Shown here one piece after another: positions 1-7,658 of a stretch of DNA of 45,326 bases. Location: assembly GCF_029892105.1 (NCBI RefSeq), contig NZ_JARZAJ010000050.1, forward strand, positions 1 through 45,326, read 5' to 3'. Origin of the DNA: Kitasatospora sp. GP82 (GTDB lineage: Bacteria > Actinomycetota > Actinomycetes > Streptomycetales > Streptomycetaceae). The notes under the pieces are model-generated. The model ran no database searches and was not told the origin of the DNA. It saw nothing but the letters and a program-made list of their open reading frames with translations. Numbering within the stretch: the first letter of the stretch is position 1; the number at the start of each line of letters is the position of its first letter. A program made the translations under genes and the position numbers.

Positions 1-57
1 GTGGATGTCGAGGGGCCGGCAGCCCTGGGGGTGGCTTGCCGGCCCCTCGACATCCAC
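1..57. terminator. Long perfect hairpin, probable bidirectional terminator
   Basis: Positions 1-21 are exactly complementary to 37-57 (21 bp without mismatch), with a 15-nt loop. It lies 26 nt beyond the stop codon of the minus-strand flavoprotein gene, where a terminator is expected. The gene on the far side is outside the window, so it may serve both directions. Confidence 0.75.
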
Positions 58-82
58 CCTTCGCCCGCCGGGGGCGCGGTGG

Positions 83-1498
83 TCAGCCCTGTGTGGCGAT
101 GTGCTGGGCTGCGAGCCGGCCGAAGGTGAGCGAGCGCAGCACCGAGGTGGCGGGCGGGTACTCGTGGTAGAACAGCCCGGTGATCTCACCGGCCGCGTAC
201 AGACCGGGGATCGGGGTGCCGTTCCCGGTGACGACCCGGCCGTTGAGGTCGGTGCGCAGCCCGCCGTAGGTGAAGCAGATCGCAGCGGTCACCGGCACGC
301 CGATGAACGGCGCGGTGTCCAGCGGGGTGGCCCAGTTGGACTTGGGCGGGGTCAGGCCGACGGTGCTCTTGCCGTCCAGCCGGGTGTGGTCGAACTCGCC
401 GGGGCCGACCGCCGCGTTGAACTCCGCGACGCTCTTCTCGAGCTGCTCGGCGTCCACCCCGAGCTTGTGGGCGAGCTCGCCCAGGGTGTCGGCCTGCTCC
501 GGCGGGACGTCGCTCAGCAGGGAGTTCATGATGCCGGGGATGGCCAGGGTCTTGGCGTCGGCGATCCAGTACGCCTCCTGGTCCTGGTTGCGCCAGATCT
601 CGAAGCCGATGTGCTCGAAGGTGTTGTCCCAGGTGTCCTTGCCCTCGTCGAAGAAGCGCTCCAGCTTGCTGTTGAGGAAGATCCCGGTGGGGTAGCCGTA
701 GAGGACCGCGTCGGCCTTGTCGGTACGACGGTCCACCGGCTCGGCGTGGATGCCGTCGAACTGGCCTGCCGTGTCGGCGCCGAGCTCCAGCGCCATCCGC
801 AGGCCGTCGCCGCGGTTGTTGGCGATGCCGGGAGCGATCAGCGGCAGGTCGCACGCGTTCTGGCCGAGATAGCGGGTGAGCATCTCGGCATTGCCCTGGA
901 AGCCGCCGCAGGCCAGTACGACGGCCCGGCCGGCCAGCCGCTCGGTGCGGCCGTCGGCGCCGCGCACCAGCACGCCGTCCACGGTGCCGTCCTCGGCGAC
1001 GCTCAGCCGCAGCGCCTCGGTCTGGTAGCGGATGTCCACCCGGGGGTCGTTCTCGATCCGGGAGGCCAGCGCCTCCACGATCGAGGCGCCGCCGCCGCGC
1101 GGTGCGCAGGGAGGGGTCATGGAGGGCTTGCCGGCTTCGAAGGTGTGCGGCAGCGGGAACTCGTCGAAGGCCAGCTCGACGCCGCGGTCCTCGATGAACT
1201 TCAGGGTGGCGGGGGTCTCCTGCTCCAGCAGTCGCATGTAGCCGTCGTCGGCCAGACCGCCGGCGGCGCGCTGGACGCGGTCGGGCCAGTCGGTGTCGAG
1301 TCGGCGCTGCTCGTCCACCCGCAGGAACGCACCGGTCCAGCGGGTGGCCCCGCCCCGGTCCTGCTCGGCGGAGCGTTCGAGGACGGCGATCCGGGTGGGC
1401 TCGGCGCGGTCGGCGGTGGCCTCGGCGTAGGTGACGGTGGCGGCCAGTCCGGCGGCGCCGAAACCGATCACAATCAGGTCGTACTGTGCTGGGCTCAT
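83..1498 (-). CDS. FAD-dependent oxidoreductase, fumarate reductase / TcuA-like flavoprotein
   Basis: This is a 471-residue flavoprotein of the FAD_binding_2 (fumarate reductase, 3-ketosteroid dehydrogenase, tricarballylate dehydrogenase) family. The N-terminal dinucleotide-binding fold has GFGAAG at residues 12-17. The C-terminus has the family's second FAD segment (GLYAAGEITG) followed by an Arg-containing stretch. There is no secretion signal, so it is expected in the cytoplasm. The ATG is preceded by AAGGAAAAG on the minus strand. It is the last gene of the operon with the nitronate monooxygenase and the YciI/ABM protein, and it ends just before a strong hairpin. It probably dehydrogenates or reduces a C-C bond in a catabolic or tailoring route; the substrate cannot be read from the sequence. 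Confidence 0.85.
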   Translation of the reverse strand: MSPAQYDLIVIGFGAAGLAATVTYAEATADRAEPTRIAVLERSAEQDRGGATRWTGAFLRVDEQRRLDTDWPDRVQRAAGGLADDGYMRLLEQETPATLKFIEDRGVELAFDEFPLPHTFEAGKPSMTPPCAPRGGGASIVEALASRIENDPRVDIRYQTEALRLSVAEDGTVDGVLVRGADGRTERLAGRAVVLACGGFQGNAEMLTRYLGQNACDLPLIAPGIANNRGDGLRMALELGADTAGQFDGIHAEPVDRRTDKADAVLYGYPTGIFLNSKLERFFDEGKDTWDNTFEHIGFEIWRNQDQEAYWIADAKTLAIPGIMNSLLSDVPPEQADTLGELAHKLGVDAEQLEKSVAEFNAAVGPGEFDHTRLDGKSTVGLTPPKSNWATPLDTAPFIGVPVTAAICFTYGGLRTDLNGRVVTGNGTPIPGLYAAGEITGLFYHEYPPATSVLRSLTFGRLAAQHIATQG

Positions 1499-1546
1499 GA
1501 GTCTTTTCCTTGGTAGGGCAAGGTGGTCGGACGTGGGGGAGGTGGA

Positions 1547-2140
1547 TCAGCGCGCGGGGTTGATGACCCGGCTGGTGCGGTACAGGCGGAACCTGGCGCT
1601 CTCGGTGGTCTTGGCGAAGTCCGCGTAACGGCGGGAGAACTCCGGGTCCTGGAAGATCGCGGCGAACTGCTCCTCGCTCTCCCAGGCGGCGAAGTTGATG
1701 ACGGTGTCGTTCTCCACGCTGGTCAGCAGCCGCGCCCCGCGGAACCCGTCGGCGGAACCCGCGACATGGTCGACCACATGGGCGAGCGCGTCGATGGACT
1801 GCTCGGCGTTCTCGGTGAGCGCGACGTTGACCAGCAGTACCGGCGCACCCGGCTCCGGCGCGGTCACCACGCCCGGGCTGACGACACCACGGGGCTCGAA
1901 GCCGTCGGTCTCGTACGCGGCGACGCCGAGCTGGTGCCACGGGTCGCTCTCGATGAGCTTGCGCAGTTCGTCGGCGTCGAGATCGGCGGTGACGACGATG
2001 GCACCGCCCTCGGGACGCGGCCCGCTGAGCAGGATCCGGCCCGCGTCGGCGTGCTCGCGGACCCATGCCTTGTGGGCGGCCATGCTGGCCTCGACGGCCG
2101 GCCGGGGCTGGAGGTAGCTGAGCTTGAGGATGTGAATCAC
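1547..2140 (-). CDS. YciI-like / antibiotic biosynthesis monooxygenase (ABM) two-domain protein
   Basis: This is a 197-residue protein of two small dimeric alpha-beta barrel domains. Residues 1-90 resemble YciI (with HKAWV and a conserved SDPW segment). Residues 105-197 resemble ABM domains, with the typical NFAAWESEEQF core. The GTG start at 2140 is chosen because AAGGAC lies just upstream and the YciI fold begins immediately; a longer reading frame runs into low-complexity DNA. ABM proteins are cofactor-free oxygenases or haem/quinone-handling proteins; YciI domains are poorly understood. It lies between a flavin oxidase gene and a FAD flavoprotein gene on the same strand, which suggests one oxidative pathway. 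The exact reaction is unknown. Confidence 0.75.
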   Translation of the reverse strand: MIHILKLSYLQPRPAVEASMAAHKAWVREHADAGRILLSGPRPEGGAIVVTADLDADELRKLIESDPWHQLGVAAYETDGFEPRGVVSPGVVTAPEPGAPVLLVNVALTENAEQSIDALAHVVDHVAGSADGFRGARLLTSVENDTVINFAAWESEEQFAAIFQDPEFSRRYADFAKTTESARFRLYRTSRVINPAR

Positions 2141-2190
2141 GGTGGTGTCCTTGTCGGTTGCTCGACTGCGCGGGTTCCCTCGCGCAGTAC

Positions 2191-2252
2191 TCGGGTGCTC
2201 GGGCGGGCGCCTGCCCAACTGCCGGGTCGGGTGCTCGGGTCGGGTGCTCGGG
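2191..2252. repeat. Short 13-bp repeats in the operon spacer
   Basis: TCGGGTGCTCGGG occurs at 2191-2203 and twice in tandem at 2227-2239 and 2240-2252. It lies in the 136-nt non-coding gap between the ABM gene and the nitronate monooxygenase gene. It looks like simple sequence expansion; no function is visible. Confidence 0.7.
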
Positions 2253-2276
2253 CCGGATACTCGGGGCGGGTGCCGC

Positions 2277-3257
2277 TCAGCCGCGGGTCGCGGCGCTGAC
2301 GCGGGCGATGACCGACTCGGCCTCGGTGACCAGTTCGCGGACCAGCTCACCGGCCGGGCGGATGTCGTTGACCAGGTCGACCACCTCACCGGCGAACATG
2401 GCGCGCTGCTGCACGTCGTCCGCGGCGACGGCGGCGGCCCAGTCCGGCTCGACCTCCGCGCGGTGGGCGATCAGCTCGTCCTCGCGGTGGCCCCAGGTGC
2501 GGTAGAAGTCGTTGGCCACCGCGCGGGCCGGGTAGGCCCGGTCCCACGGGATGCCCCGGACCTGGTCGAAGATCCGGGTGTTGACGGTGTCGGCGGCCCG
2601 CGTGGTCGGCAGTGTCGCCTTGAAACCGGGCGTCGCCAGCGACTCCTCGGTGGCGGTGAAGCGGGTGCCCAGCATCACGCCGTCGGCACCGAGGGCAAGA
2701 CAGGCGGCCAGGCCCCGTCCGTCCGCCACACCGCCGGCGGCGATCACCGGAACGGCGCCTTGGACCAGGTCGACGATGGTCGGGATCAGCGGCATGGTGG
2801 CCCGGACCTTGTGGTGGCCGCCGGCCTCGGCGCCCTGGGCGATGAGCGCGCTCGCGCCGGCCGCCAGGGCTGCCTCGGCCTGCTCGGGCTCGTGCACCTG
2901 GACCACCGCGTGGGCGCCGGCCGAGCGTGCCTCCGAGACGTAGCGGCGCACCTGGTCCGCGTTCCCGAAGGAGAGCGCGACCACGGGCGGCGCATAGCCG
3001 AGGACCTTGTCCCAGAGGCCGGGACGCTCGTCGAAGGTGAACATCACGCAGCCGGCGCCCCAGACGCCGCCGCCCGCCGCCGCGATCGGCAGATGTTCGT
3101 CGATGAAGGCGGCGTCGCCGTAGCTGACGCCGACCAGGCCCAGCCCTCCGGCAGCAGTGACCGCTGTGGCCAGCCGGCCGCCGGACACCGATCCCATGGG
3201 CGCGGACACCACAGGGTGGTCGATGCCGAGTAGTTCGGTCAGCTTGGTCTTGAGCAT
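2277..3257 (-). CDS. Nitronate monooxygenase (2-nitropropane dioxygenase family)
   Basis: This is a 326-residue FMN-dependent TIM-barrel enzyme of the NMO/NPD family, which oxidises alkyl nitronates such as propionate 3-nitronate to aldehydes or keto acids. Visible features are the N-terminal PVVSAPMG segment, the catalytic His in GAEAGGH (His148), and the C-terminal FMN phosphate loops (PVIAAGGVADG, GADGVMLGTRF). The start is the ATG at 3257 giving MLKTK, normal for the family; upstream in-frame sequence is not coding-like. It is the promoter-proximal gene of the minus-strand operon and follows the LysR gene after a terminator. It may detoxify a nitro compound or act on a related flavin substrate. 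Confidence 0.88.
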   Translation of the reverse strand: MLKTKLTELLGIDHPVVSAPMGSVSGGRLATAVTAAGGLGLVGVSYGDAAFIDEHLPIAAAGGGVWGAGCVMFTFDERPGLWDKVLGYAPPVVALSFGNADQVRRYVSEARSAGAHAVVQVHEPEQAEAALAAGASALIAQGAEAGGHHKVRATMPLIPTIVDLVQGAVPVIAAGGVADGRGLAACLALGADGVMLGTRFTATEESLATPGFKATLPTTRAADTVNTRIFDQVRGIPWDRAYPARAVANDFYRTWGHREDELIAHRAEVEPDWAAAVAADDVQQRAMFAGEVVDLVNDIRPAGELVRELVTEAESVIARVSAATRG

Positions 3258-3439
3258 GCGGACTCCCTGGACGGAAGGCTGGTGGTGGAGAGGGAGGCGA
3301 TGCGCTCTCCCTGTGCTCAACACACTAGGCAGCGGTACCAGTTGACGTCCAAGACCGGAAGTGAGTGGAAGCCATCAGCTCCAGCCTATGTCCCTTTTGA
3401 AACAAGGAAGTTGACGATGCATCATATGACTGAACGTCA

Positions 3440-3476
3440 CAAGACCCGCCTCCGGAGTCACCGGAGGCGGGTCTTG
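3440..3476 (-). terminator. Rho-independent-like terminator after the LysR gene
   Basis: A 16-bp perfect stem (3440-3455 with 3461-3476) and a 5-nt loop AGTCA lie 57 nt beyond the stop codon of the LysR gene. It separates that gene from the nitronate monooxygenase operon, whose promoter must lie in 3258-3439. That segment also holds the A+T-rich stretch TTTTGAAACAAGGAAGTTGA near 3394-3413, a possible LysR operator. Confidence 0.8.
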
Positions 3477-3532
3477 CGAGGGTGCGGAATTCGGTTGTCC
3501 GGGCCGGTTGTCCCAGCCCCCGCGACGGCGTC

Positions 3533-4657
3533 TCAGTCCGTGTCGAGCAGCGGCCACCGCTGTTCGGCGGCCACCTCGCGCAGGATGCGACCCGGCGGGG
3601 TACCGCCGAGGGCGGCCAGCGCCAGCTGCTCCCGGGGGGCGTCCCCGGCGGCCCACGGGAGCCAGGTCAGCTCCGGGAGGCCGCGAACGGCGGACCGCGG
3701 GCGCAGCGCGACCAGGTTGGGGGTGGACCGGAGCGTGTGGACGAACAGCGCCTGCTGGTCGATGGCGATCGGCAGCAGTTTCGGCTGCCAGCCCAGCAGG
3801 GCCAGTTGGGCCAGTAGGGGATGGGTGTGGTCCGGGCCGCGTTCGGTCCGGGCCGACCAGAGGATGTGCTGCTGGGTCAGCTCGTCCCAGGGGAGCGAGG
3901 ACCGGATGGCGAAGGGGTGATGGGCCGGAACGACGATCCCGAGCGGCTCGTCCCAGATGGTGGCGGAGACGATGCGGGGATGGCTCAGCGGAGCCCGGAC
4001 GATCCCGAAAGTGATCTCGCCGTGCTGGAGCAGTTCGAGCTGCCGCTGGGACGGGACGCACTGGAACTGCACCGGGGAGAGCGGCTCCTCCGGCTCCCTG
4101 GCGGGCAGTCGTGAGGCGAGCGCGTCCTCCACCGTGCCCAGTACCTCGGACGGGATGTCGGCGCAGATGCCGACGGTCCAGGTCCCGCGCTTGGGTGCGG
4201 CGGCGTCGATGGCGGCGCGCAGCTGGCTCGGAATGCCCTCGACTCCGCGCAGGAACACCCGCCCGGAGTCGGTGAGTTCGACCCCTCGCGAGCTTCGGGT
4301 GAACAGCGGGGCACCCACCTTTCGTTCCAGCCGCAGGATCTGCTGGCTCAGGCTGGGCTGCGAGATGTGGAGCTCCTCCGCAGCGCCGGACACCGTGCCG
4401 ACTCGGACCACCGTCAGGAAGTAGCGCAGGTGCCGTACGTCGACGTCATCGGCCGACTGGGCCGGACGGGAGGGCTGCTCCCGCCCCGCCGGTGCCCGGC
4501 GCTGGGGGGTGGTCGGGCGTCGGGTGGCCGTGGGGCGCTGGGGAGGGGCCGGGCGCTGGCCCGTGGGCGGGTGCTGCCCTCTCGCTGGTCTGGCGGTCGG
4601 TGCCGGCGCCGTCGTGACTGAGCGGTCGGTGGCCCTGTGCTGCTGTAGCGCAGTCAT
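3533..4657 (-). CDS. LysR family transcriptional regulator with proline/arginine-rich N-terminal extension
   Basis: The LysR helix-turn-helix starts near residue 75 (VRHLRYFL ... LHISQPSLSQQI), and the periplasmic-binding-like effector domain fills residues 165-374. A normal LysR protein is about 300 residues. This one has some 70 extra residues rich in Pro, Arg, Thr and Gln before the DNA-binding domain. I kept the ATG at 4657 because GAGGA stands seven bases upstream, and the two Val codons at the usual start are GTC and GTA, which cannot start. It probably controls the adjacent oxidative operon. An ARE palindrome in its own promoter (4729-4752) suggests control by a butyrolactone receptor. 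Confidence 0.85.
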   Translation of the reverse strand: MTALQQHRATDRSVTTAPAPTARPARGQHPPTGQRPAPPQRPTATRRPTTPQRRAPAGREQPSRPAQSADDVDVRHLRYFLTVVRVGTVSGAAEELHISQPSLSQQILRLERKVGAPLFTRSSRGVELTDSGRVFLRGVEGIPSQLRAAIDAAAPKRGTWTVGICADIPSEVLGTVEDALASRLPAREPEEPLSPVQFQCVPSQRQLELLQHGEITFGIVRAPLSHPRIVSATIWDEPLGIVVPAHHPFAIRSSLPWDELTQQHILWSARTERGPDHTHPLLAQLALLGWQPKLLPIAIDQQALFVHTLRSTPNLVALRPRSAVRGLPELTWLPWAAGDAPREQLALAALGGTPPGRILREVAAEQRWPLLDTD

Positions 4658-4728
4658 CTGTCGTCCTCGCTAAGCGTCGTGTGGGGCAACTGGCGTTCTT
4701 CGGGGGCGAGAATCAGCATCGCACCAGG

Positions 4729-4752
4729 AAGGTTCCTTCTGGAAGGTATTTT
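4729..4752 (-). promoter_or_regulatory. ARE-type operator upstream of the LysR gene
   Basis: Read on the minus strand it contains ATACCTTCCAGAAGG, the pattern bound by ArpA/ScbR-type receptors. It aligns without gaps with the elements at 5484-5507 and 8955-8978. It lies 72-95 nt upstream of the LysR start codon and directly after the stop codon of the neighbouring TetR gene. Confidence 0.65.
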
Positions 4753-5424
4753 TTATGATTCTGACGTATCGCTTACGTGGTAGCCGGATCCCACCTCGCC
4801 GTGGATCATCGTCAGCAGCAGCCGGGCCTCGTCCTCCCAGCGGGAGCCCTGGCGGCCCGAACCCCGGGGATGTCCGGCGTGCTGCGCCGAGCTGACGACC
4901 GTGAGCAGCAACTGTGCCACCAGCTCAGGGCGGTAGGGCCGGGGGATGCGTCCCGCCTCCTGGGTCGCCCGGGCCAGCGACAGCATGACCCGGTAGATCT
5001 CCCGCAGGATGGCGGGGCCGTCGGCGGCGGACTGGGAGCGGTCCGCGATCAGCCGGGCGGCGGCGCGCAGTCGTACCTCGCTCCGCAGCCGGCGGCCGAT
5101 GTCGAGGGTGAGGCGGTGCAGCGCCGTCGCGGTGTGCGCGTCTCCGTCCGTCTCGCCCCGCCCGCGGCCGGTGCGACCCTCCGTGTCCTCGGCTCCGCCC
5201 TCGTAGGTGTGGCGCAGTTGGCGCCAGGTCTCCTCGGCCTGCTGGACGAGGGCGGCGGCGAGCTGCTCCTTGGAGGTGAAGTGCCCGTACATCGCCCCCT
5301 TCGACATGCCGATTCTTCCGGCGACCGTGAGGAGGGTGGTGTTCGCGTACCCCTGGGTGGCGAACTCCTCGGCGGCGGCGTCGAGTACGCGCTCGCGGGT
5401 GCGGAGGGCCCTCTCCTGAGTCAA
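4753..5424 (-). CDS. TetR family regulator, gamma-butyrolactone receptor-like
   Basis: This is a 223-residue TetR protein whose DNA-binding part (ALRTRERVLDAAAEEF, then GMSKGAMYGHFTSKEQL) follows the ArpA/ScbR pattern. The TTG at 5424 is preferred: GAAGGGA precedes it at good distance, and the upstream ATG at 5493 lies inside an ARE-like operator, which belongs in the promoter. With two receptor-like genes in the locus, this could be the true receptor or a pseudo-receptor; the sequence does not decide. It is transcribed towards the LysR gene and its stop codon abuts the ARE of that gene. Autoregulation through the element at 5484-5507 is likely. Confidence 0.8.
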   Translation of the reverse strand: MTQERALRTRERVLDAAAEEFATQGYANTTLLTVAGRIGMSKGAMYGHFTSKEQLAAALVQQAEETWRQLRHTYEGGAEDTEGRTGRGRGETDGDAHTATALHRLTLDIGRRLRSEVRLRAAARLIADRSQSAADGPAILREIYRVMLSLARATQEAGRIPRPYRPELVAQLLLTVVSSAQHAGHPRGSGRQGSRWEDEARLLLTMIHGEVGSGYHVSDTSES

Positions 5425-5483
5425 TGCCGTCGTCCCTTCGGGTGGGTGGGTGCGTCCGGCCGGGCGCACTGAGGGTCTTTCAA

Positions 5484-5507
5484 AAGATACCATCCCAAAG
5501 GAATGTT
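5484..5507. promoter_or_regulatory. ARE-like operator upstream of the first TetR gene
   Basis: It contains GATACCATCCCAAAGGAATG, matching the ARE consensus with a weaker right half. It sits 60-83 nt upstream of the preferred TTG start at 5424 and overlaps the alternative ATG at 5493, which argues against that ATG. Confidence 0.55.
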
Positions 5508-5522
5508 TTCGGCTGAGGGAGA

Positions 5523-5548
5523 CGGGGAGGCGGTGGAGCGCCTCCCCG
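5523..5548 (-). terminator. Terminator of the signal-biosynthesis operon
   Basis: A 10-bp perfect stem (5523-5532 with 5539-5548) and a 6-nt loop lie 51 nt past the stop codon of the HAD phosphatase gene, the last gene of the minus-strand operon. Confidence 0.7.
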
Positions 5549-5598
5549 CTGGTTCGGCATTGCCGCCACCCGCTACGGAAAACGGTACTGACGGCCGG

Positions 5599-6315
5599 TC
5601 AGGAGAGTGGAGAGTGCCTCAGGGCGCCGGCGGTGGCCGGAACGGTCCGCCAGCCCAGCCGCTCCGCATGGTCGAGCAGGACGGGGTCCTCCCCGACCAC
5701 CGCGGGGTTTCCGACCGCCAGCAGCAGCTGGAGGTCGCTGGAGTGGTCCCCGTAGGCGGAGCAGTCCGTCGGGTCCACCCCCCGTGCGGCCATCAGGGCG
5801 GTGGCCGCCTCCGCCTTGGCCGGGCCGATCATCGGCCGGTCGACCTCCCCGGTGAGCACCCCGTCCGCGCTGCTGAGCTGTTCGGTGCAGATCGGGACCG
5901 CGCCGCCCAGGTCCTCGGCGAGCGGGGCGAGCAGCGCGTGGCAGGAACCGGAGACCAGAACCACCGTGTCACCCTTCGAGCGGTGGCGGTCCAGCGCGGC
6001 GACGGTGGCCGTCACAAAGGCGTCGGGCCGGGCGCGATGCTGCCGGTACCACTGCCGCGTGGCCTCCTCCAGCCGAGCCAGCCGGACTCCGGCGAACCGG
6101 CGGTAGTACGTCCGGTTCAGCGCACTGCGGTCCGCGCCGAGGCGCTGCAACTCGGTCAGCTGCTCTGCCGCCTGTGCGCCCCGCGCGGCCTCCTCCGGTG
6201 CGTAGCCGCCCCAGAACCTCCAGAAGTCGAGCATGCCCTTGACGGCGATCACCGTCTCGTCGACATCGAAGAAGGCGAGGCCGGCCCGTGCGGGTGCGGG
6301 TAGAACGCTGCTCAT
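5599..6315 (-). CDS. HAD-IB family phosphatase (SerB-like), candidate butyrolactone-phosphate phosphatase
   Basis: This is a 238-residue haloacid dehalogenase phosphatase. It shows motif I FFDVDET (Asp17 nucleophile, Asp19), motif II LVSGS, and motif IV GDHSSDLQLL. Such enzymes hydrolyse small phosphomonoesters through a phospho-aspartate. Its ATG overlaps the stop codon of the upstream flavoprotein gene (ATGA), so the two are translationally coupled in an operon headed by the afsA homologue. AfsA chemistry gives a phosphorylated butenolide that must lose its phosphate. I infer, without proof, that this enzyme does that step. Confidence 0.85.
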   Translation of the reverse strand: MSSVLPAPARAGLAFFDVDETVIAVKGMLDFWRFWGGYAPEEAARGAQAAEQLTELQRLGADRSALNRTYYRRFAGVRLARLEEATRQWYRQHRARPDAFVTATVAALDRHRSKGDTVVLVSGSCHALLAPLAEDLGGAVPICTEQLSSADGVLTGEVDRPMIGPAKAEAATALMAARGVDPTDCSAYGDHSSDLQLLLAVGNPAVVGEDPVLLDHAERLGWRTVPATAGALRHSPLS

Positions 6316-7658
6316 TCGGCGCCACCGTCCGTGCTCCGGCCGGTACTGCTGCCGCTAGCGGTGTCGAAGGCTGCTCCGGCATACGCCGTGGCGGCGGTCT
6401 CGAAGCGCAGAGTGCCGTGTCCGGCAGCGGTGTTGATGTCCCGCCACCGCTGCTGGACAGGATGGCCCTCGGACTGGGCGCGCACGCCGAGGGAGCGGAA
6501 GAGGCGGTCGACCGAAGCCGAGCAGAGCTGGACGGCCGCCACCGCGTCGCGCTGGTTCTGGGCCACGGCCAGTGCGGTGACATCGGCATGGTCGGCACGT
6601 TCGGCGACGGACTCCAGCAGCAGCTGCGAGGCTCGGATCTCCGCCGAGGACTGGGCCAAGGTTGCCTGCAACTGTGCACTGTGCCAAGCCGGTTCGCCAT
6701 CAGGCCGGCGGCGTCCGGCCACGTCGGCCTGCCAGGCGTCCAGGGCACCCCGGGCGGCTCCCAGGATCGGCATCGCGAACAGCAGACCGGCGACCATCGG
6801 GTACGGCACCGAGTGGCAGCGGGCGGCATCGGCTGCGGGATGCAGCAGCCGGTCCAGGGTGACGGTGCGGTGCTCCGGTACGAACACCCCGTCAAGCTCG
6901 ACCGAGTTGCTGCCGGTGCCGCGCATGCCGAGGGTGTGCCAGGTGTCGAGTACGGTCACCTCGGCGCGTGGGACGGCGAAGATCCGGTGCTCGCGGGCGG
7001 GCGCGGACCGGCCCGCGTCCACTCCGTCCCCGGGCCTCGCGGCGTCGGCCCCGCCGGAGAAACCGGAGAAACCGGAGAAACCGGAGAAACCGGAGAAACC
7101 GGGGGAGCCGGGGGAGTTGGTGGCCTCGGAGCCCTCGCCGGGCTGGGTCCAACTCGCGAACAGCACCCAGTCGGCGTGCTCCACCCCGCTGGCGAACGAC
7201 CACTGACCGGCCAGCCGCCAGCCGCCCGCCACCGCGGTCGCACTGCCCTGCGGCGGAACCACCGAGGCGGCGATTCGCACGTCCGGGCCGTCCGCCCACA
7301 GGTCGTGCTGGGCCTGTTCCGGCAGGTAGGCGGCGAGCCGCCCGTGCGATGCGTAGAGGGTGGCGCACCAGGCGGTCGAGGCACACGCCTCGGCCACCGC
7401 GGAGGAGGCCGCGAGCAGGGAGCCGAAGGAGCCGGCCAGGCCGCCCCAGCGAGTGGGGACGAGATGCCGGGCAAAACCCGCTTCGGTGATGGCAGAGGCC
7501 AACTCCGTTGAGATGTGGCGCTGTTGTTCGACCTCGGCGGCGCTGAGCCGCGCGAGTCCGGCGACCCGGAGGGCGGCGGACTGCAGCGTCGCGGCCTGGT
7601 GCGCGGAGGACTGGCGGAGGGACCGGGAGGGGACTGCGGCGCGTCCGGTGGTCAGCAA
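6312..7658 (-). CDS. Acyl-CoA dehydrogenase-like flavin-dependent monooxygenase
   Basis: This is a 448-residue protein of the acyl-CoA dehydrogenase fold. It resembles the type-2 or group D flavin monooxygenases (HsaA/DszC type) more than fatty-acid dehydrogenases: RWGG in the N-terminal helical domain, then the beta-domain with GGWRLAGQWSFASG, then a C-terminal four-helix bundle. The TTG start at 7658 has GGGGAGG upstream and overlaps the afsA stop codon by a few bases. A loop at roughly residues 187-201 is made of five GFS-type triplets encoded by a perfect 9-bp tandem repeat. It is the middle gene of the signal operon. It may oxidise or hydroxylate the acyl chain or ring of the signal, as the acyl-CoA oxidase does in avenolide synthesis; this is inference. 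Confidence 0.8.
   Translation of the reverse strand: MLTTGRAAVPSRSLRQSSAHQAATLQSAALRVAGLARLSAAEVEQQRHISTELASAITEAGFARHLVPTRWGGLAGSFGSLLAASSAVAEACASTAWCATLYASHGRLAAYLPEQAQHDLWADGPDVRIAASVVPPQGSATAVAGGWRLAGQWSFASGVEHADWVLFASWTQPGEGSEATNSPGSPGFSGFSGFSGFSGFSGGADAARPGDGVDAGRSAPAREHRIFAVPRAEVTVLDTWHTLGMRGTGSNSVELDGVFVPEHRTVTLDRLLHPAADAARCHSVPYPMVAGLLFAMPILGAARGALDAWQADVAGRRRPDGEPAWHSAQLQATLAQSSAEIRASQLLLESVAERADHADVTALAVAQNQRDAVAAVQLCSASVDRLFRSLGVRAQSEGHPVQQRWRDINTAAGHGTLRFETAATAYAGAAFDTASGSSTGRSTDGGAE
7056..7100. repeat. Five perfect copies of a 9-bp in-frame tandem repeat
   Basis: The unit GGAGAAACC is repeated five times without error, inside the acyl-CoA-dehydrogenase-like gene. On the coding strand each unit encodes Gly-Phe-Ser. 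Copies can be gained or lost without changing frame. Confidence 0.95.

Noticed and set aside
5..1516. Long open frame opposite the FAD flavoprotein gene
   Set aside because: It is a GC-bias shadow: no domain is recognisable, and the minus-strand frame has a full flavoprotein with a ribosome site.
2150..2276. Spacer repeats as a regulatory array
   Set aside because: The 13-bp TCGGGTGCTCGGG copies are irregularly spaced and low in complexity, with no partner regulator.
3390..3415. TTTTGAAACAAGGAAGTTGA stretch as a fourth ARE
   Set aside because: The CCTTCC-GGAAGG core is not aligned; it may be a LysR site, so it is only mentioned with the neighbouring terminator.
5425..5493. ATG at 5493 as start of the first TetR gene
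   Set aside because: It lies in an ARE-like operator and lacks a good ribosome site; the TTG at 5424 fits better.
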